Part shown: one piece after another, positions 28,896 through 38,110 of the stretch
Position numbering within the stretch: position 1 is the first letter of the stretch
Layout of the letters: each line of letters begins with the position of its first letter
Origin: Bradyrhizobium sp. BTAi1
Lineage (GTDB): Bacteria; Pseudomonadota; Alphaproteobacteria; Rhizobiales; Xanthobacteraceae
NCBI RefSeq assembly: GCF_000015165.1
Contig: NC_009485.1
Span: 7,707,501-7,771,500 of the forward strand
Reading direction: 5' to 3'
DNA: 64,000 nucleotides
The notes under the pieces: generated by a model
Database searches by the model: none
Seen by the model: the letters and a program-made list of their open reading frames with translations, nothing else
Told to the model about the DNA's origin: nothing
Made by a program: the position numbers and the translations under genes

Positions 28896-30509
28896 CTACT
28901 CCGCCGCCAGCTTCACGTCGGGCGCCGCAGCGCGGACGTCAGCGTCGACCTGGGCCTCGAACTTGGCGAAGTTCTTCTGGAACATGCCGACCAGGGCGCG
29001 GGCGGTCTTATCGAACTCGGCCTTGTCGGCCCAGGTGTTGACCGGATCGAGGATCTCGCTCGGGACGCCTGGCAGCGCGGTCGGCACCGCGAAGCCGAAA
29101 TATTTGTCGGTCCGGAACTCGACGTTGCGCAGGGAGCCGTCGAGCGCCGCGGTCAGCAGCGCGCGCGTGACCTTGATCGGCATGCGCGAGCCGGTGCCAT
29201 ATTTGCCGCCGGTCCAGCCGGTGTTGACCAGCCAGCAATCGACATTGTGCTCGGCGATCAGTTGCCGCAGCATGTTGCCGTAGACCGAGGGATCAAGCGG
29301 CAGGAACGGCGAACCGAAGCAGGTCGAGAACTCCGGCTGCGGCTCGTTGCCGAGGCCGCGCTCGGTGCCGGCGACCTTCGCCGTGTAGCCGGACAGGAAG
29401 TGATACATTGCCTGCGCAGGCGACAATTTCGCGATCGGCGGCAGCACGCCGAAGGCATCCGCGGCGAGCATTACGACATTCTTCGGATGCGGCGCGCGGC
29501 CGGTGCGCGAGGCGTTGGGGATGTAGTCGAGCGGATAGGCCGAGCGCGTGTTCTCGGTCTTGGAGCCGTCGTCGAAATCCGGAACACGGCTGTCCTCGTC
29601 GAGAACGACGTTCTCCAGCACCGCGCCGAAGCGGTTCGACGCGGCGAAGATCTGCGGCTCGGCCTCCTGCGACAGCTTGATGCACTTGGCGTAGCAGCCG
29701 CCCTCGAAGTTGAACACGCCGGACGGACCCCAGCCATGCTCGTCGTCGCCGATCAGCGTGCGGTTCGGGTCGGCCGACAGCGTGGTCTTGCCGGTGCCGG
29801 ACAGGCCGAAGAAGATGGCCGTATCACCCTTCGGCCCGACATTGGCCGAGCAATGCATCGGCATCACGCCGCGCTCGGGCAGATAGTAGTTGAGCGTCGT
29901 GAACACGCTCTTCTTCATCTCACCGGCGTAGTAGGAGCCGCCGATCAGGACGATCTTGCGGGCGAAATCGATCGCGACAACGTTCTGCGAGCGCACGCCA
30001 TGTCGCTTCGGATCGGCACGGAAGCTCGGCATGTCGATGATCGTGAGCTCCGGCACGAACGTGTCGAGCTCGATCTTCTCCGGGCGGATCAGAAGCGTAC
30101 GGATGAACAGCGAGTGCCAGGCGAGCTCGGTGAAGACGCGCGTCTTAATGCGGAAGGTCGGATCGGCGCCACCATAGAGATCCTGCGCGAACAGGGTCTT
30201 GCCCTCGGCGTGTTTGAGGAAGTCCTGGTACAGCGCTTCGAACTGCTCCGCCGTGATCGACTGATTGCCGGCCCACCACATCTTCTCGGTGGAGGCGTCG
30301 CGCACGGTGAACTTGTCCTTCGGACTGCGGCCGGTGAATTCGCCAGTATCCGCGCACAGCGCCCCGTTCGCAGACAACACGGCCTCTCCAGCCGCCAGCG
30401 AATATTGATAGAGCTGGGGAGCGCCGAGATTCCAATGCACCTGCTTGAGATTCTTTAAGCCGAATTTGTCGGCACCGAAGGCGCCGTTGCGAATACCCGT
30501 CTCTTGCAC
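28896..30509 (-). CDS. pckA: phosphoenolpyruvate carboxykinase (ATP)
   Basis: Converts oxaloacetate to phosphoenolpyruvate with ATP, the first step of gluconeogenesis during growth on organic acids. The 537-residue product has the usual length. It shows the PEP-binding GEFTGRSPKDKFTVRD (about residues 57-72), the kinase-1a P-loop GLSGTGKTTLSADPNR, the metal-binding segment LIGDDEHGW, and the adenine-binding region near the C-terminus with NTGWTGGKYGTG. A hairpin terminator lies just downstream. chvI/chvG, a system known in other rhizobia to influence carbon metabolism and pckA, lie about 1.6 kb away. Direct control here is an inference. Confidence 0.97.
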   Translation of the reverse strand: MQETGIRNGAFGADKFGLKNLKQVHWNLGAPQLYQYSLAAGEAVLSANGALCADTGEFTGRSPKDKFTVRDASTEKMWWAGNQSITAEQFEALYQDFLKHAEGKTLFAQDLYGGADPTFRIKTRVFTELAWHSLFIRTLLIRPEKIELDTFVPELTIIDMPSFRADPKRHGVRSQNVVAIDFARKIVLIGGSYYAGEMKKSVFTTLNYYLPERGVMPMHCSANVGPKGDTAIFFGLSGTGKTTLSADPNRTLIGDDEHGWGPSGVFNFEGGCYAKCIKLSQEAEPQIFAASNRFGAVLENVVLDEDSRVPDFDDGSKTENTRSAYPLDYIPNASRTGRAPHPKNVVMLAADAFGVLPPIAKLSPAQAMYHFLSGYTAKVAGTERGLGNEPQPEFSTCFGSPFLPLDPSVYGNMLRQLIAEHNVDCWLVNTGWTGGKYGTGSRMPIKVTRALLTAALDGSLRNVEFRTDKYFGFAVPTALPGVPSEILDPVNTWADKAEFDKTARALVGMFQKNFAKFEAQVDADVRAAAPDVKLAAE

Positions 30510-31171
30510 GAAAATCCCTCCTGAGAGCCCGCAGCTGTTGCGCGCGAAATTCGTGGCGCAGTGCGCGGTGACCTTACCGTTTACATCGCCTTACCAAAGC
30601 GCGGTCGCCGACCTAATACTGATCAACGCCGGTCTTGCCAAGACGATCCGAACGAATTGGTTATTGCGCCGAGCTGATTGGCGTAGCTCATCATTTGCCG
30701 TGTGATGCATATTCCGTCGGCAGCGTCGCGCACACTTGACGATCATGCTGCGACGCAGCAGCCGATCGCGCACTTCGCTTTCGTGCGCGGCGCAGATCGG
30801 CCCCGAAGCGAAGCATTTGCGTGAGCGAGCGAAGACTGTCCATCGATTAGACCCGGCCGCCTCCCCGCGCGGCAAAATGCCTTCCCGCGACCGATGTGCG
30901 GGGGGCAGGCAGCACATGCCCTGGCGGCGAACGGCGCCACACAGGTGCCGATTTGGCGGGAGCGACTGCGAGGCAACCGCAAGGATGGCGTCCAGATCTG
31001 CGCATGACGGCCGGTCTGGGCGGCCACCCAAAGTGCCCTGCGAGCCCGTTGCTGCGGTCCTGAGACCGCCGCTCTTTAGGGAGGCCTACGCAAGCCTCCC
31101 GACCGGCGGCGTCGCTCAGGCTGGCGTGGAACCGCAAAGCGGTTCGTCGCTGATGCTACAACGAGGATATC
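30510..31171. other. intergenic region upstream of pckA
   Basis: A 662-base stretch without a convincing gene. Short open frames on both strands lack ribosome-binding sites and look like high-GC noise. The first 200 bases beside pckA, including AT-rich sequence at about 30580-30720, should hold its promoter. A 7-bp hairpin GGGAGGC...GCCTCCC at 31079-31100 lies about 70 bases beyond the HugZ-like stop and could terminate it weakly; there is no T-run. The size leaves room for a small RNA, but none is recognisable. Confidence 0.4.
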
Positions 31172-31900
31172 TCACACCTTCGCCCGCGCCTCGTCGGCGA
31201 GTCGAACGAGCATCTTGCGCAGGCCGCCCGGCGAAGTGACCCGCTCCGGAAACTGCAGCCGCAACGTCCGGCCCGCCGCCATCAGGTCGAGCCCATCAGG
31301 ATCACAGCCACTGCAGCGCCACTCGGCCGCTTCGGCGCCAAGCAGCCTTGTCGCATAGAGACCGAGAGCCTCGCGATGATCCTCATTCATGTGATCGACC
31401 GCGCCCTGCTCCGCCGCAAGTAGTTCGGCTGCATCGGATATGTCAGTCAGGAACTGCTCAGGCTTCAAATCGACGATGCGGCCGAAGCCGGCGACCAGAT
31501 GCGTGCCCGACGGACGAATGACGAAGAACGAGAAATCAGCGAAATCTGCGTAATCTGCTGCGGAAGGATGCGCATTGAGATACCGACGCCGCAGCATCTC
31601 GCGATTCTCCGCAGTCGCCTGTTCGGCTTTTCCGGACAGCATGATTCGCGCCCCTTCGAGAGGATCGCCAGGCGCGCGCTCATCCAGCATCAGCGACACG
31701 CGAGAATCAGTCAGAACATTCTTCGTGTGCACGGCCAGGCGCGAGATCAGGATGACCGGGGCACCGTCAGGCGCGGTGGCGACGTTCACCAGCGAGCAAT
31801 AGGGATCGCCTGAGCCCATCATGAGCGTCGCGAGCGCGCCCTGCCGGCTTCGCCGTAGCAAAGAATGCGTCACGAGGTTAGGGTTAAAGCTCGGCTGCAT
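31172..31900 (-). CDS. HugZ-like heme utilisation / PNPOx-fold protein
   Basis: About 242 residues. I start at ATG 31900 (MQPSFNPNLVTHSLLRRSRQ) because GAGGGAAA precedes it at good spacing; an ATG 18 bases further upstream is possible. The N-terminal two-thirds is a pyridoxamine-phosphate-oxidase-like split barrel (GALATLMMGSGDPYCSLVNV...VLISRLAVHTKNV). The C-terminal part (about residues 160-240) is a DUF2470-type domain with AVDHMNEDHREALGLYATRL, the His-rich segment typical of HugZ/HutZ proteins. Such proteins bind heme and may degrade it, but many relatives bind other flavins or cofactors. No heme transport genes are nearby. Confidence 0.82.
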   Translation of the reverse strand: MQPSFNPNLVTHSLLRRSRQGALATLMMGSGDPYCSLVNVATAPDGAPVILISRLAVHTKNVLTDSRVSLMLDERAPGDPLEGARIMLSGKAEQATAENREMLRRRYLNAHPSAADYADFADFSFFVIRPSGTHLVAGFGRIVDLKPEQFLTDISDAAELLAAEQGAVDHMNEDHREALGLYATRLLGAEAAEWRCSGCDPDGLDLMAAGRTLRLQFPERVTSPGGLRKMLVRLADEARAKV

Positions 31901-32117
31901 CGTCTTTCCCTCGTTCATCCGGTTGCAATGAAGGCCTTTTTTCGGCTAAACGGGCCTCAAACAAGGGCTGGGCACAAAACTTTGCCATGCTATTTGTGGA
32001 ACTCGGTCACACTTCAGCCTAGCTTGCATTGCTCGTTGACCATGTTCGAAGCCCATATATGCGGCCCTTAGCTGGATTCTTCGCTGTCTCGGCTAACCAG
32101 ACTCTGAAAGCAGGCTC

Positions 32118-32819
32118 ATGCCCACAATCGCCTTGGTCGATGACGACCGCAACATTCTGACATCAGTCTCCATCGCGCTCGAGGCCGAAGGCTATCGCAT
32201 CATGACGTACACCGATGGTGCGTCGGCGCTCGACGGCTTCCGGACCAGCCAGCCCGACCTTGCCATCCTTGACATCAAGATGCCCCGCATGGACGGCATG
32301 GAGACGTTGCGGCGGCTGCGGCAGAAATCCGACCTGCCGGTGATCTTCCTCACCTCCAAGGACGAGGAGATCGACGAGCTGTTCGGCCTCAAGATGGGCG
32401 CCGACGACTTCATCCGCAAACCGTTCTCACAGCGACTCCTGGTTGAGCGGGTCAAGGCGGTGCTGCGGCGCTCGCAGCCGAAGGATCCGACGGCCCTGCC
32501 GAAGGAGAACGACGCCAAGGCGCTCGATCGCGGCCTGTTGCGCATGGATCCGGAGCGGCACACCTGCACCTGGAAGAACGAGCCGGTCACGCTGACCGTG
32601 ACCGAGTTCCTGATCCTGCAGGCGCTGGCGCAGCGTCCGGGCGTCGTCAAGAGCCGCAACGCCCTGATGGACGCGGCCTATGACGACCAGGTCTATGTCG
32701 ACGACCGCACCATCGACAGCCACATCAAGCGGCTGCGCAAGAAGTTCAAGATGGTCGACGAGGAGTTCGAGATGATCGAGACCCTCTACGGCGTCGGCTA
32801 TCGCTTCAAGGAAACCTGA
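32118..32819 (+). CDS. chvI: response regulator ChvI
   Basis: An OmpR-family response regulator of 233 residues. The receiver domain has the acidic pair in ALVDDDRN, the phospho-acceptor Asp52 in LAILDIKMPRMDG and the conserved Lys in FLTSKDEEID. The C-terminal winged helix is complete (TVTEFLILQALAQRPGVVKS...YVDDRTIDSHIKRLRKKF). In rhizobia and agrobacteria ChvI works with the sensor kinase ChvG in acid and envelope responses, exopolysaccharide control and symbiosis. The chvG gene follows after about 230 bases, and an HprK/PTS block follows that. Name given from this conserved neighbourhood and sequence. Confidence 0.93.
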   Translation: MPTIALVDDDRNILTSVSIALEAEGYRIMTYTDGASALDGFRTSQPDLAILDIKMPRMDGMETLRRLRQKSDLPVIFLTSKDEEIDELFGLKMGADDFIRKPFSQRLLVERVKAVLRRSQPKDPTALPKENDAKALDRGLLRMDPERHTCTWKNEPVTLTVTEFLILQALAQRPGVVKSRNALMDAAYDDQVYVDDRTIDSHIKRLRKKFKMVDEEFEMIETLYGVGYRFKET

Positions 32820-33048
32820 GGCCGCCGGTCTGCGGCGTCAGGACACTTCTTCGCTGACGCCGCCAACGTGATGGTTTAAGATATTGCGACCGGCGCCAGT
32901 GCAAGCACGATGGGCTGGGTATCGGGTTTGAGTGAAGCCGATTTCGATCCGTTTTCCGGCGCCATTGCCGCCGGAACGGCCGGAAGCGTTTCGCCGAAAT
33001 TGATGGATTTCGAGTGTTCCTTTGCCACCGAAGGTCGCAAGGGAGCCC

Positions 33049-34920
33049 GTGGCAGATGCTTTGCGAACTTCCGTCGCGAACTTTGGAGTCGGAGCGCTCA
33101 CATTGCTCGATCGAACGCATCCTGACCCTGGCCAGAACGCTGACGCCGCCCCGCCGTCCATCGTGTCGGACGTCGCCGAAGGCGCGGCCGACGAGACGCC
33201 GCAGGTCTCCGGCTGGCAGCGACCGGCCAGCTGGCTGCGCCGCGCCGGGCAGTTCCTGTTCGCGCTGTCGTTTTCCAGCCTCACCCGCCGCATCGTCTCG
33301 CTCAACATTGCCGGCCTGCTCGCGCTGGTGGCGAGCATTCTGTATCTGTCGCAGTTCCGTGCTGGCCTGATCGACGCGCGGGCCCAGAGCCTGCTGGTCC
33401 AGGCCGAGATCATCGCCGGCGCGATCGCAGCCTCCGCGACGGTGCAGACCAATACGATCACCATCGATCCCGAGCGCCTGCTCGACCTCAAGCCCGGCGA
33501 GAGCTACGGCGCCCCCGAGGAGTATTCGCCGCTCGATTTCCCGATCAATCCCGAGCGCGTCGCGCCTGTGCTGCGCACGCTGATTTCGCCGACCAAGACG
33601 CGCGCACGCATTTACGACCCCAATGGCGGCCTGCTGCTCGACAGCCGCAATCTCGAGAACGTGCTGCGCTTCGACCTGCCGCCGCCGTCGAGCGAAAAGC
33701 CCGGCCTGGTCGAGCGCGCCTTGATCTCGGTGCGCACCTGGCTCAATCGCGGCGACCTGCCGCTGTATCGCGAATACGGCCCCGAGAACGGCAATGGCTA
33801 CGAGGAAGTGGCGGATGCGCTGAAGGGGCAGAAGCGCAGCATGGTGCGGGTCAATTCGCGGGGCGAGGTGATCGTCTCGGTCGCCGTCTCGGTGCAGCGC
33901 TCGCGCACCATCCATGGCGCGCTGATGCTGTCCACCCAGGGCGACGACATCGACCAGATGGTCACCGCCGAGCGCCTCGCGATCCTCAAGGTCGGCGGCG
34001 TCGCCTCCGCGGTCATGATCGTGCTGTCGCTGCTGCTCGCCAGCACCATTGCCGGCCCCGTGCGGCGGCTGGCCGACAGCGCCGAACGGGTCCGGCGCCG
34101 CATCAAGACCCGCGTCGAAATTCCCGATTTCACCCGCCGCCGCGACGAGATCGGCCATCTGTCCGGGGCGCTGCGCGACATGACCGATGCGCTCTACAAC
34201 CGCATCGAGGCGATCGAGATGTTCGCCGCCGACGTCGCTCACGAGCTCAAGAACCCGCTGACTTCGTTGCGCTCGGCCGTGGAGACGCTGCCGCTGGCGC
34301 GCAACGACAACAGCCGGGGCCGGCTGCTGGCCGTCATCGAGCACGACGTCAAGCGGCTCGACCGGCTGATCTCCGACATCTCGGACGCCAGCCGCCTGGA
34401 TGCCGAGTTGCAGCGCCAGGATATGACCCTGGTCGATCTGCGCCGGCTGCTGACGACGCTGACCTCGGTCGCCAACGAGACCAAGCTCGGCACCGATGTG
34501 GCCGTCGAGGTTCGGTTCGAAGGCCGCGGCACCAATGACACCTTCTCGGTGCCCGGGCATGATTCGCGGCTCGGACAGGTGATCTCGAACCTGCTGTCGA
34601 ATGCGCAGTCGTTCTCGACCGCAGGCGGCAAGGTGCGCATCACCTGCCGGCGGGTGCGCTCCGAAATCGAGATCCTGGTCGACGATGACGGACCCGGCAT
34701 TCGCGAGGATGCCCTGCAGCGCATCTTCGAGCGCTTCTACACCGACCGGCCGCATCAGGGCTTCGGCCAGAATTCCGGCCTCGGGCTCTCGATCTCCAAG
34801 CAGATCATCGACGCCCATGGCGGACGGATCTGGGCCGAGAACCGCCCTGGCCCGGTGGATGCCGACGGCAATCCGACCGTGGCCGGTGCCCGCTTCATCG
34901 TCCGACTGCCGGCGTCGTGA
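33049..34920 (+). CDS. chvG: sensor histidine kinase ChvG
   Basis: About 623 residues from a GTG start (VADALRTSVANFGVG, 33049, after GGGAG); a TTG at 33022 is an alternative. It is a membrane kinase. TM1 lies near residues 83-105 (IVSLNIAGLLALVASILYL), a periplasmic sensor domain spans about 105-320, and TM2 is VASAVMIVLSLLLASTIAGP. A HAMP domain and the H-box VAHELKNPLTSLRSAVETL follow. The ATPase domain has N- and G-boxes (LGQVISNLLSNAQSF, DDDGPGI, GLGLSISKQI). In relatives the periplasmic domain senses acidity through the repressor ExoR; no exoR is in this window. The stop overlaps hprK by four bases (GTGA), implying translational coupling. Confidence 0.93.
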   Translation: MADALRTSVANFGVGALTLLDRTHPDPGQNADAAPPSIVSDVAEGAADETPQVSGWQRPASWLRRAGQFLFALSFSSLTRRIVSLNIAGLLALVASILYLSQFRAGLIDARAQSLLVQAEIIAGAIAASATVQTNTITIDPERLLDLKPGESYGAPEEYSPLDFPINPERVAPVLRTLISPTKTRARIYDPNGGLLLDSRNLENVLRFDLPPPSSEKPGLVERALISVRTWLNRGDLPLYREYGPENGNGYEEVADALKGQKRSMVRVNSRGEVIVSVAVSVQRSRTIHGALMLSTQGDDIDQMVTAERLAILKVGGVASAVMIVLSLLLASTIAGPVRRLADSAERVRRRIKTRVEIPDFTRRRDEIGHLSGALRDMTDALYNRIEAIEMFAADVAHELKNPLTSLRSAVETLPLARNDNSRGRLLAVIEHDVKRLDRLISDISDASRLDAELQRQDMTLVDLRRLLTTLTSVANETKLGTDVAVEVRFEGRGTNDTFSVPGHDSRLGQVISNLLSNAQSFSTAGGKVRITCRRVRSEIEILVDDDGPGIREDALQRIFERFYTDRPHQGFGQNSGLGLSISKQIIDAHGGRIWAENRPGPVDADGNPTVAGARFIVRLPAS

Positions 34921-35369
34921 CCCTCACCCCGGCCACGGTCCACGCGTCCGCCGTCAAGATCGGCGAAAGCGCGGTGCTGATCAGGGGTCCCTCAGGGTCC
35001 GGCAAGTCCCGTCTGGCGTTCGATTTGATTCTGGCCGGTCGCACCGGACAAATCCCGCCGGCTGTCCTGGTCGGGGACGACCGTGTTCATCTCGCCACAC
35101 GTGACGGAGAAATGTGGGTTCACCCGGCCCCAGCTTTGGCCGGGCTGATCGAGATTCGCGGGCTCGGGATCCGCCGCTGCGACTTCGTGTCCGAGGCGCG
35201 GATCGGCCTTGTCGTCGATCTGATGGCAGAGGACGCGGAGCGGCTTCCACCGCGATCTGCCCTGCTTCTGCACGAAAACGGTATTGAATTGCCGCGAATT
35301 CCCGTAGGGGCGGGGCATTCACCCCTCCCGCTGGTTGTAGCCGCTCTCCTCACGACCGAGAGTTCATGA
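34917..35369 (+). CDS. hprK: short alphaproteobacterial HPr kinase/phosphorylase
   Basis: A 150-residue protein corresponding only to the C-terminal catalytic half of Gram-positive HprK (about 310 residues). The P-loop GPSGSGKS is at residues 24-31, GDDRVHL at about 53-59, and the region around IEIRGLGIRR follows. Alphaproteobacteria generally carry this short form, which phosphorylates HPr on its regulatory serine. The start GTG overlaps the chvG stop. EIIA(Man) and HPr genes lie downstream after 204 bases, so substrate and kinase are encoded together. It therefore probably couples HPr phosphorylation state to ChvI/ChvG signalling. Confidence 0.92.
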   Translation: MTLTPATVHASAVKIGESAVLIRGPSGSGKSRLAFDLILAGRTGQIPPAVLVGDDRVHLATRDGEMWVHPAPALAGLIEIRGLGIRRCDFVSEARIGLVVDLMAEDAERLPPRSALLLHENGIELPRIPVGAGHSPLPLVVAALLTTESS

Positions 35370-35573
35370 CCCGGTAATCTTTCGGCCAATTGTGTGAAGC
35401 GAATTGGTAACCATATCAGCCCCACTATCGCGACCCGATAGACCGTCGCCAACCTCCCCGCCGCTATGCCTGTCTCCGGGAGAATCGCGAACATGCCCTC
35501 TTGCGCGGGGGCTCCGGATGGTCAAAGTGGCGCGTTCGTGCGGTGCACCCAAGGCGCCCGCGAGGAGTAACCG

Positions 35574-35975
35574 ATGATTGGCCTGGTACTGGTGACCCAT
35601 GGGCGCCTCGCCGACGAGTTCCGAGCGGCGCTCGAACACGTGATGGGTCCTCAAAAACAAATCGAAGCGGTCACGATTGGCGCCGACGATGATTCTGATC
35701 TCTGTCGCAGCGACATCATCGAAGCCGTGAACCGCGTGGATACCGGCGACGGCGTCGCCATCCTCACCGATATGTTCGGCGGCACGCCGTCGAACCTCGC
35801 GATCTCCTGCATGAGCCGGCCTAAGGTCGAAGTGCTCGCGGGCATCAACCTGCCCATGCTGGTCAAGCTGGCCAAGGTGCGGGAGGAACGCTCGCTGCCC
35901 GACGCGATCGCCATGGCCCAGGAGGCCGGGCGGAAATATGTGACCATCGCCAGCCGGGTGCTTGCCGGCAAATGA
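35574..35975 (+). CDS. PTS EIIA component, mannose family (regulatory)
   Basis: A 133-residue EIIA of the mannose/fructose-type fold. The phosphorylatable histidine is His9 in MIGLVLVTHGRLADEF. DMFGGTPSNLAISCMSRPKV (about residues 61-80) is the family's second signature. No EIIB, IIC or IID genes accompany it, so it is a regulatory phosphorelay component and not part of a sugar transporter, as in other alphaproteobacteria (often called ptsM or manX). A strong GAGGAG precedes the ATG by six bases. Its stop overlaps the HPr start by four bases (ATGA). Confidence 0.93.
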   Translation: MIGLVLVTHGRLADEFRAALEHVMGPQKQIEAVTIGADDDSDLCRSDIIEAVNRVDTGDGVAILTDMFGGTPSNLAISCMSRPKVEVLAGINLPMLVKLAKVREERSLPDAIAMAQEAGRKYVTIASRVLAGK

Positions 35976-36301
35976 GTGACGAGGACGCGCCGCAGGACAA
36001 TATCGCCGGGCCGGCCGTGCCCGCTGGCGCTTTGTCGCGGGAGCTCCTGATCACCAACAAGCGCGGCCTGCATGCGCGGGCCTCAGCGAAGTTCGTCCAG
36101 ACCGTCGAGCGCTTCCAGGCCGAGGTCTGGGTCACGCGCGGCGGCGAGACTGTCGGTGGCCGCTCGATCATGGGCCTGATGATGCTGGCGGCGGCGCCCG
36201 GGACCAAGATCCTGGTCTCGGCGACAGGCCCCGAGGCGGAGGCCGCGCTGCAGGCAATCACCGACCTGGTGAACGACAAGTTCCACGAAGAAGGCGTGTG
36301 A
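35972..36301 (+). CDS. phosphocarrier protein HPr
   Basis: A 109-residue HPr with about 20 extra N-terminal residues compared with the usual 85-90. The active-site histidine is His34 in TNKRGLHARASAKF, and the regulatory serine is Ser65 in VGGRSIMGLMMLAA; the latter is the HprK target. Overlaps the EIIA gene by ATGA, so the two are translationally coupled. Together with hprK and the EI(Ntr) expected elsewhere, it would form a purely regulatory PTS. The long N-terminal extension (MSDEDAPQDNIAGPAVPAGA) looks disordered. A promoter for the following genes is not expected here, since the next gene is convergent. Confidence 0.94.
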   Translation: MSDEDAPQDNIAGPAVPAGALSRELLITNKRGLHARASAKFVQTVERFQAEVWVTRGGETVGGRSIMGLMMLAAAPGTKILVSATGPEAEAALQAITDLVNDKFHEEGV

Positions 36302-36389
36302 GAAACCGAAGCTCGTCAGTCCGGTCCGCACCGCGCCAAAGGTGCGGGCACGAGCGCGTTCGAGGCAAGCTTCGATCACATCACTGAAG

Positions 36390-37994
36390 CTACCGTGCCG
36401 GCGCCTGAATATACACCTTCCAAACGATTGCAGGGCCCGCTTGGCCGTGGAAGAAGCGCTGGGTCGTCATGACCAGGGACTCGGCCTTGGGCGCCTCCTT
36501 GGCCATCCATGCGTCGCAGGCCGCGATCCGGTTGTCGGTGGTGTCGCAGATGCCGATGAACCCCTCGCGCTTGAGGTCGTCCAGCGTGCTCAGGCCGGAA
36601 CTCCAGGTTTCCTCCGCCGTGTAGGGCACCGTGAACGGCCGCGGGTGGTCCGGGCTGTAGAAGGTCATCGGCGTGTTCATCTCGGAAAAGCCGGCCACCA
36701 GCGGCCAGGGCGAGCCGAACCGGGCATGCCAGGCCTTGGTCAGCTCCCGCGCCAGCTCCGAACGGGCGCCGTAGCCGGTGGCGCCATTCGGATTGGCGGC
36801 CATCTCGCGCTGGGCAATCCAGGGCGAGGCGAACAAGGTGAGCAGCGAGAGCACCAGCCAGACGGCGGTGAGCCGCGGCAGCATGACCGCTCGCAGCCGC
36901 AGCGCGGGGATCGCGACCAGGGCCAGCGGCACCAGGAAGAACAGCGAGATGCCCCAATCGGTTTTCATGTAGATCGTGAAGGCGAGGCCGCCGAGCGGCG
37001 GCCCGATGGCAACGATCGCCTGCACCAGCCAGACATTGATCGCCTGGCTGACATTCACGCCGGGATGAGGACCACGCCGCCAATTGTGGAAAGCGAAGCG
37101 CGGCGGCCAAGCGAGCACCGCCGCGGCCAGCGCGATCGGCAAGGCCAGCAACGCCGCATTATGACCGACATAGCCGAGCACCAGCCCGGCGGCGCGGCCG
37201 CGATCCGACAGTGAATAGACGTCGCCGGCATAGGTGAGCGGGACGAAATCGACCTGCCACAGCCAGACCAGATGCGGAATCACCGCGACCAGCATCGTGG
37301 CGATGGCGACCCAGGGTGCGGGCGAAGCCAGAAAGCGCAACCGGTCCGGATGCAGCAGCGCCGCGAGCCCGATCGCGCCGATCATCGTCAGCACCCAGTA
37401 TTTGGTCATCATCGCGGCCGCACCGGCGAGGCCGAGCCAGACACCGGAGGCGAAGCTGCGCTTCTCGAAGGCATGGAGATAGGCCAGCACCACCAGGGGC
37501 AAGGTCAGCAGTTGGACCAGGTCAGCGTTGTATTTGAAACCCTTGAAATTGAAGATCGGGTACAGTGCGACCATCACCAGGACGAAGAACGCTCGGCGCC
37601 GGTCGACCACTTTCAGGCTTGCGAACCAGACGACGACCAGCCCGCTGCTGGCCATCGCCATCGCCAGCGCGTAGGTCGCCCAGTCCTTGACCGGAAACAC
37701 CGTGAACCACAGGCCCGCGATCCAGCCCGACAGCGGCGGATGCTTGCCATAGCCCATCAGGAAGCGGCTGCCCCAGGCATAGGCCTCGGCGACGTCCATA
37801 TGGATGTCCTGAGCCGCCTTCAGATTGGTCAGGATCGCCGTCCACAGCACGGCGTGGACGACGGCGAAGCCAATCACGACCCAGACCGAGGTTGCCGGCG
37901 CGGTGGCGCGCGCGACCAGCCAGGCGGCGAGGCGCTGCGGTCCGAAACGGCCGCGCAGGCGCGCCGTCAGAGGCGGAAGAGAGGTACTCGACAT
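36390..37994 (-). CDS. GT39 (PMT/ArnT-like) family glycosyltransferase
   Basis: A 534-residue membrane protein with about twelve hydrophobic segments and a C-terminal periplasmic part of about 130 residues. The first loop after TM1 has AQDIHMDVAEAYAWGSRFLM, in which the acidic residue(s) correspond to the catalytic Asp/Glu position of lipid-dependent GT39 enzymes. YGKHPPLSGWIAG follows, a signature also seen in this superfamily. Such enzymes use polyprenyl-phosphate sugars to modify lipid A, proteins or glycans. Substrate and acceptor are not deducible. It is divergent from lepA and convergent with the HPr gene. Confidence 0.85.
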   Translation of the reverse strand: MSSTSLPPLTARLRGRFGPQRLAAWLVARATAPATSVWVVIGFAVVHAVLWTAILTNLKAAQDIHMDVAEAYAWGSRFLMGYGKHPPLSGWIAGLWFTVFPVKDWATYALAMAMASSGLVVVWFASLKVVDRRRAFFVLVMVALYPIFNFKGFKYNADLVQLLTLPLVVLAYLHAFEKRSFASGVWLGLAGAAAMMTKYWVLTMIGAIGLAALLHPDRLRFLASPAPWVAIATMLVAVIPHLVWLWQVDFVPLTYAGDVYSLSDRGRAAGLVLGYVGHNAALLALPIALAAAVLAWPPRFAFHNWRRGPHPGVNVSQAINVWLVQAIVAIGPPLGGLAFTIYMKTDWGISLFFLVPLALVAIPALRLRAVMLPRLTAVWLVLSLLTLFASPWIAQREMAANPNGATGYGARSELARELTKAWHARFGSPWPLVAGFSEMNTPMTFYSPDHPRPFTVPYTAEETWSSGLSTLDDLKREGFIGICDTTDNRIAACDAWMAKEAPKAESLVMTTQRFFHGQAGPAIVWKVYIQAPAR

Positions 37995-38110
37995 CCGCCC
38001 TCGGTAGCCTGTTTTCGGCGCCCGGGGAATCAGCTTGGCGTGAAGAAAGGCCCTGGAAATTCAGCAATATGGTTGCTGGTTGGGGGCTCGGGATGCTATC
38101 TGCGCGACCC

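Noticed and set aside
30736..31239. 167-codon plus-strand frame between pckA and the HugZ-like gene
   Set aside because: It runs into the antisense of the HugZ-like gene, is Arg/Pro/Ser-rich, and lacks a start signal.
32806..34818. Open frame of 670 codons on the minus strand opposite chvG
   Set aside because: Antisense to a complete histidine kinase; arginine-, glutamine- and histidine-rich without recognisable family.
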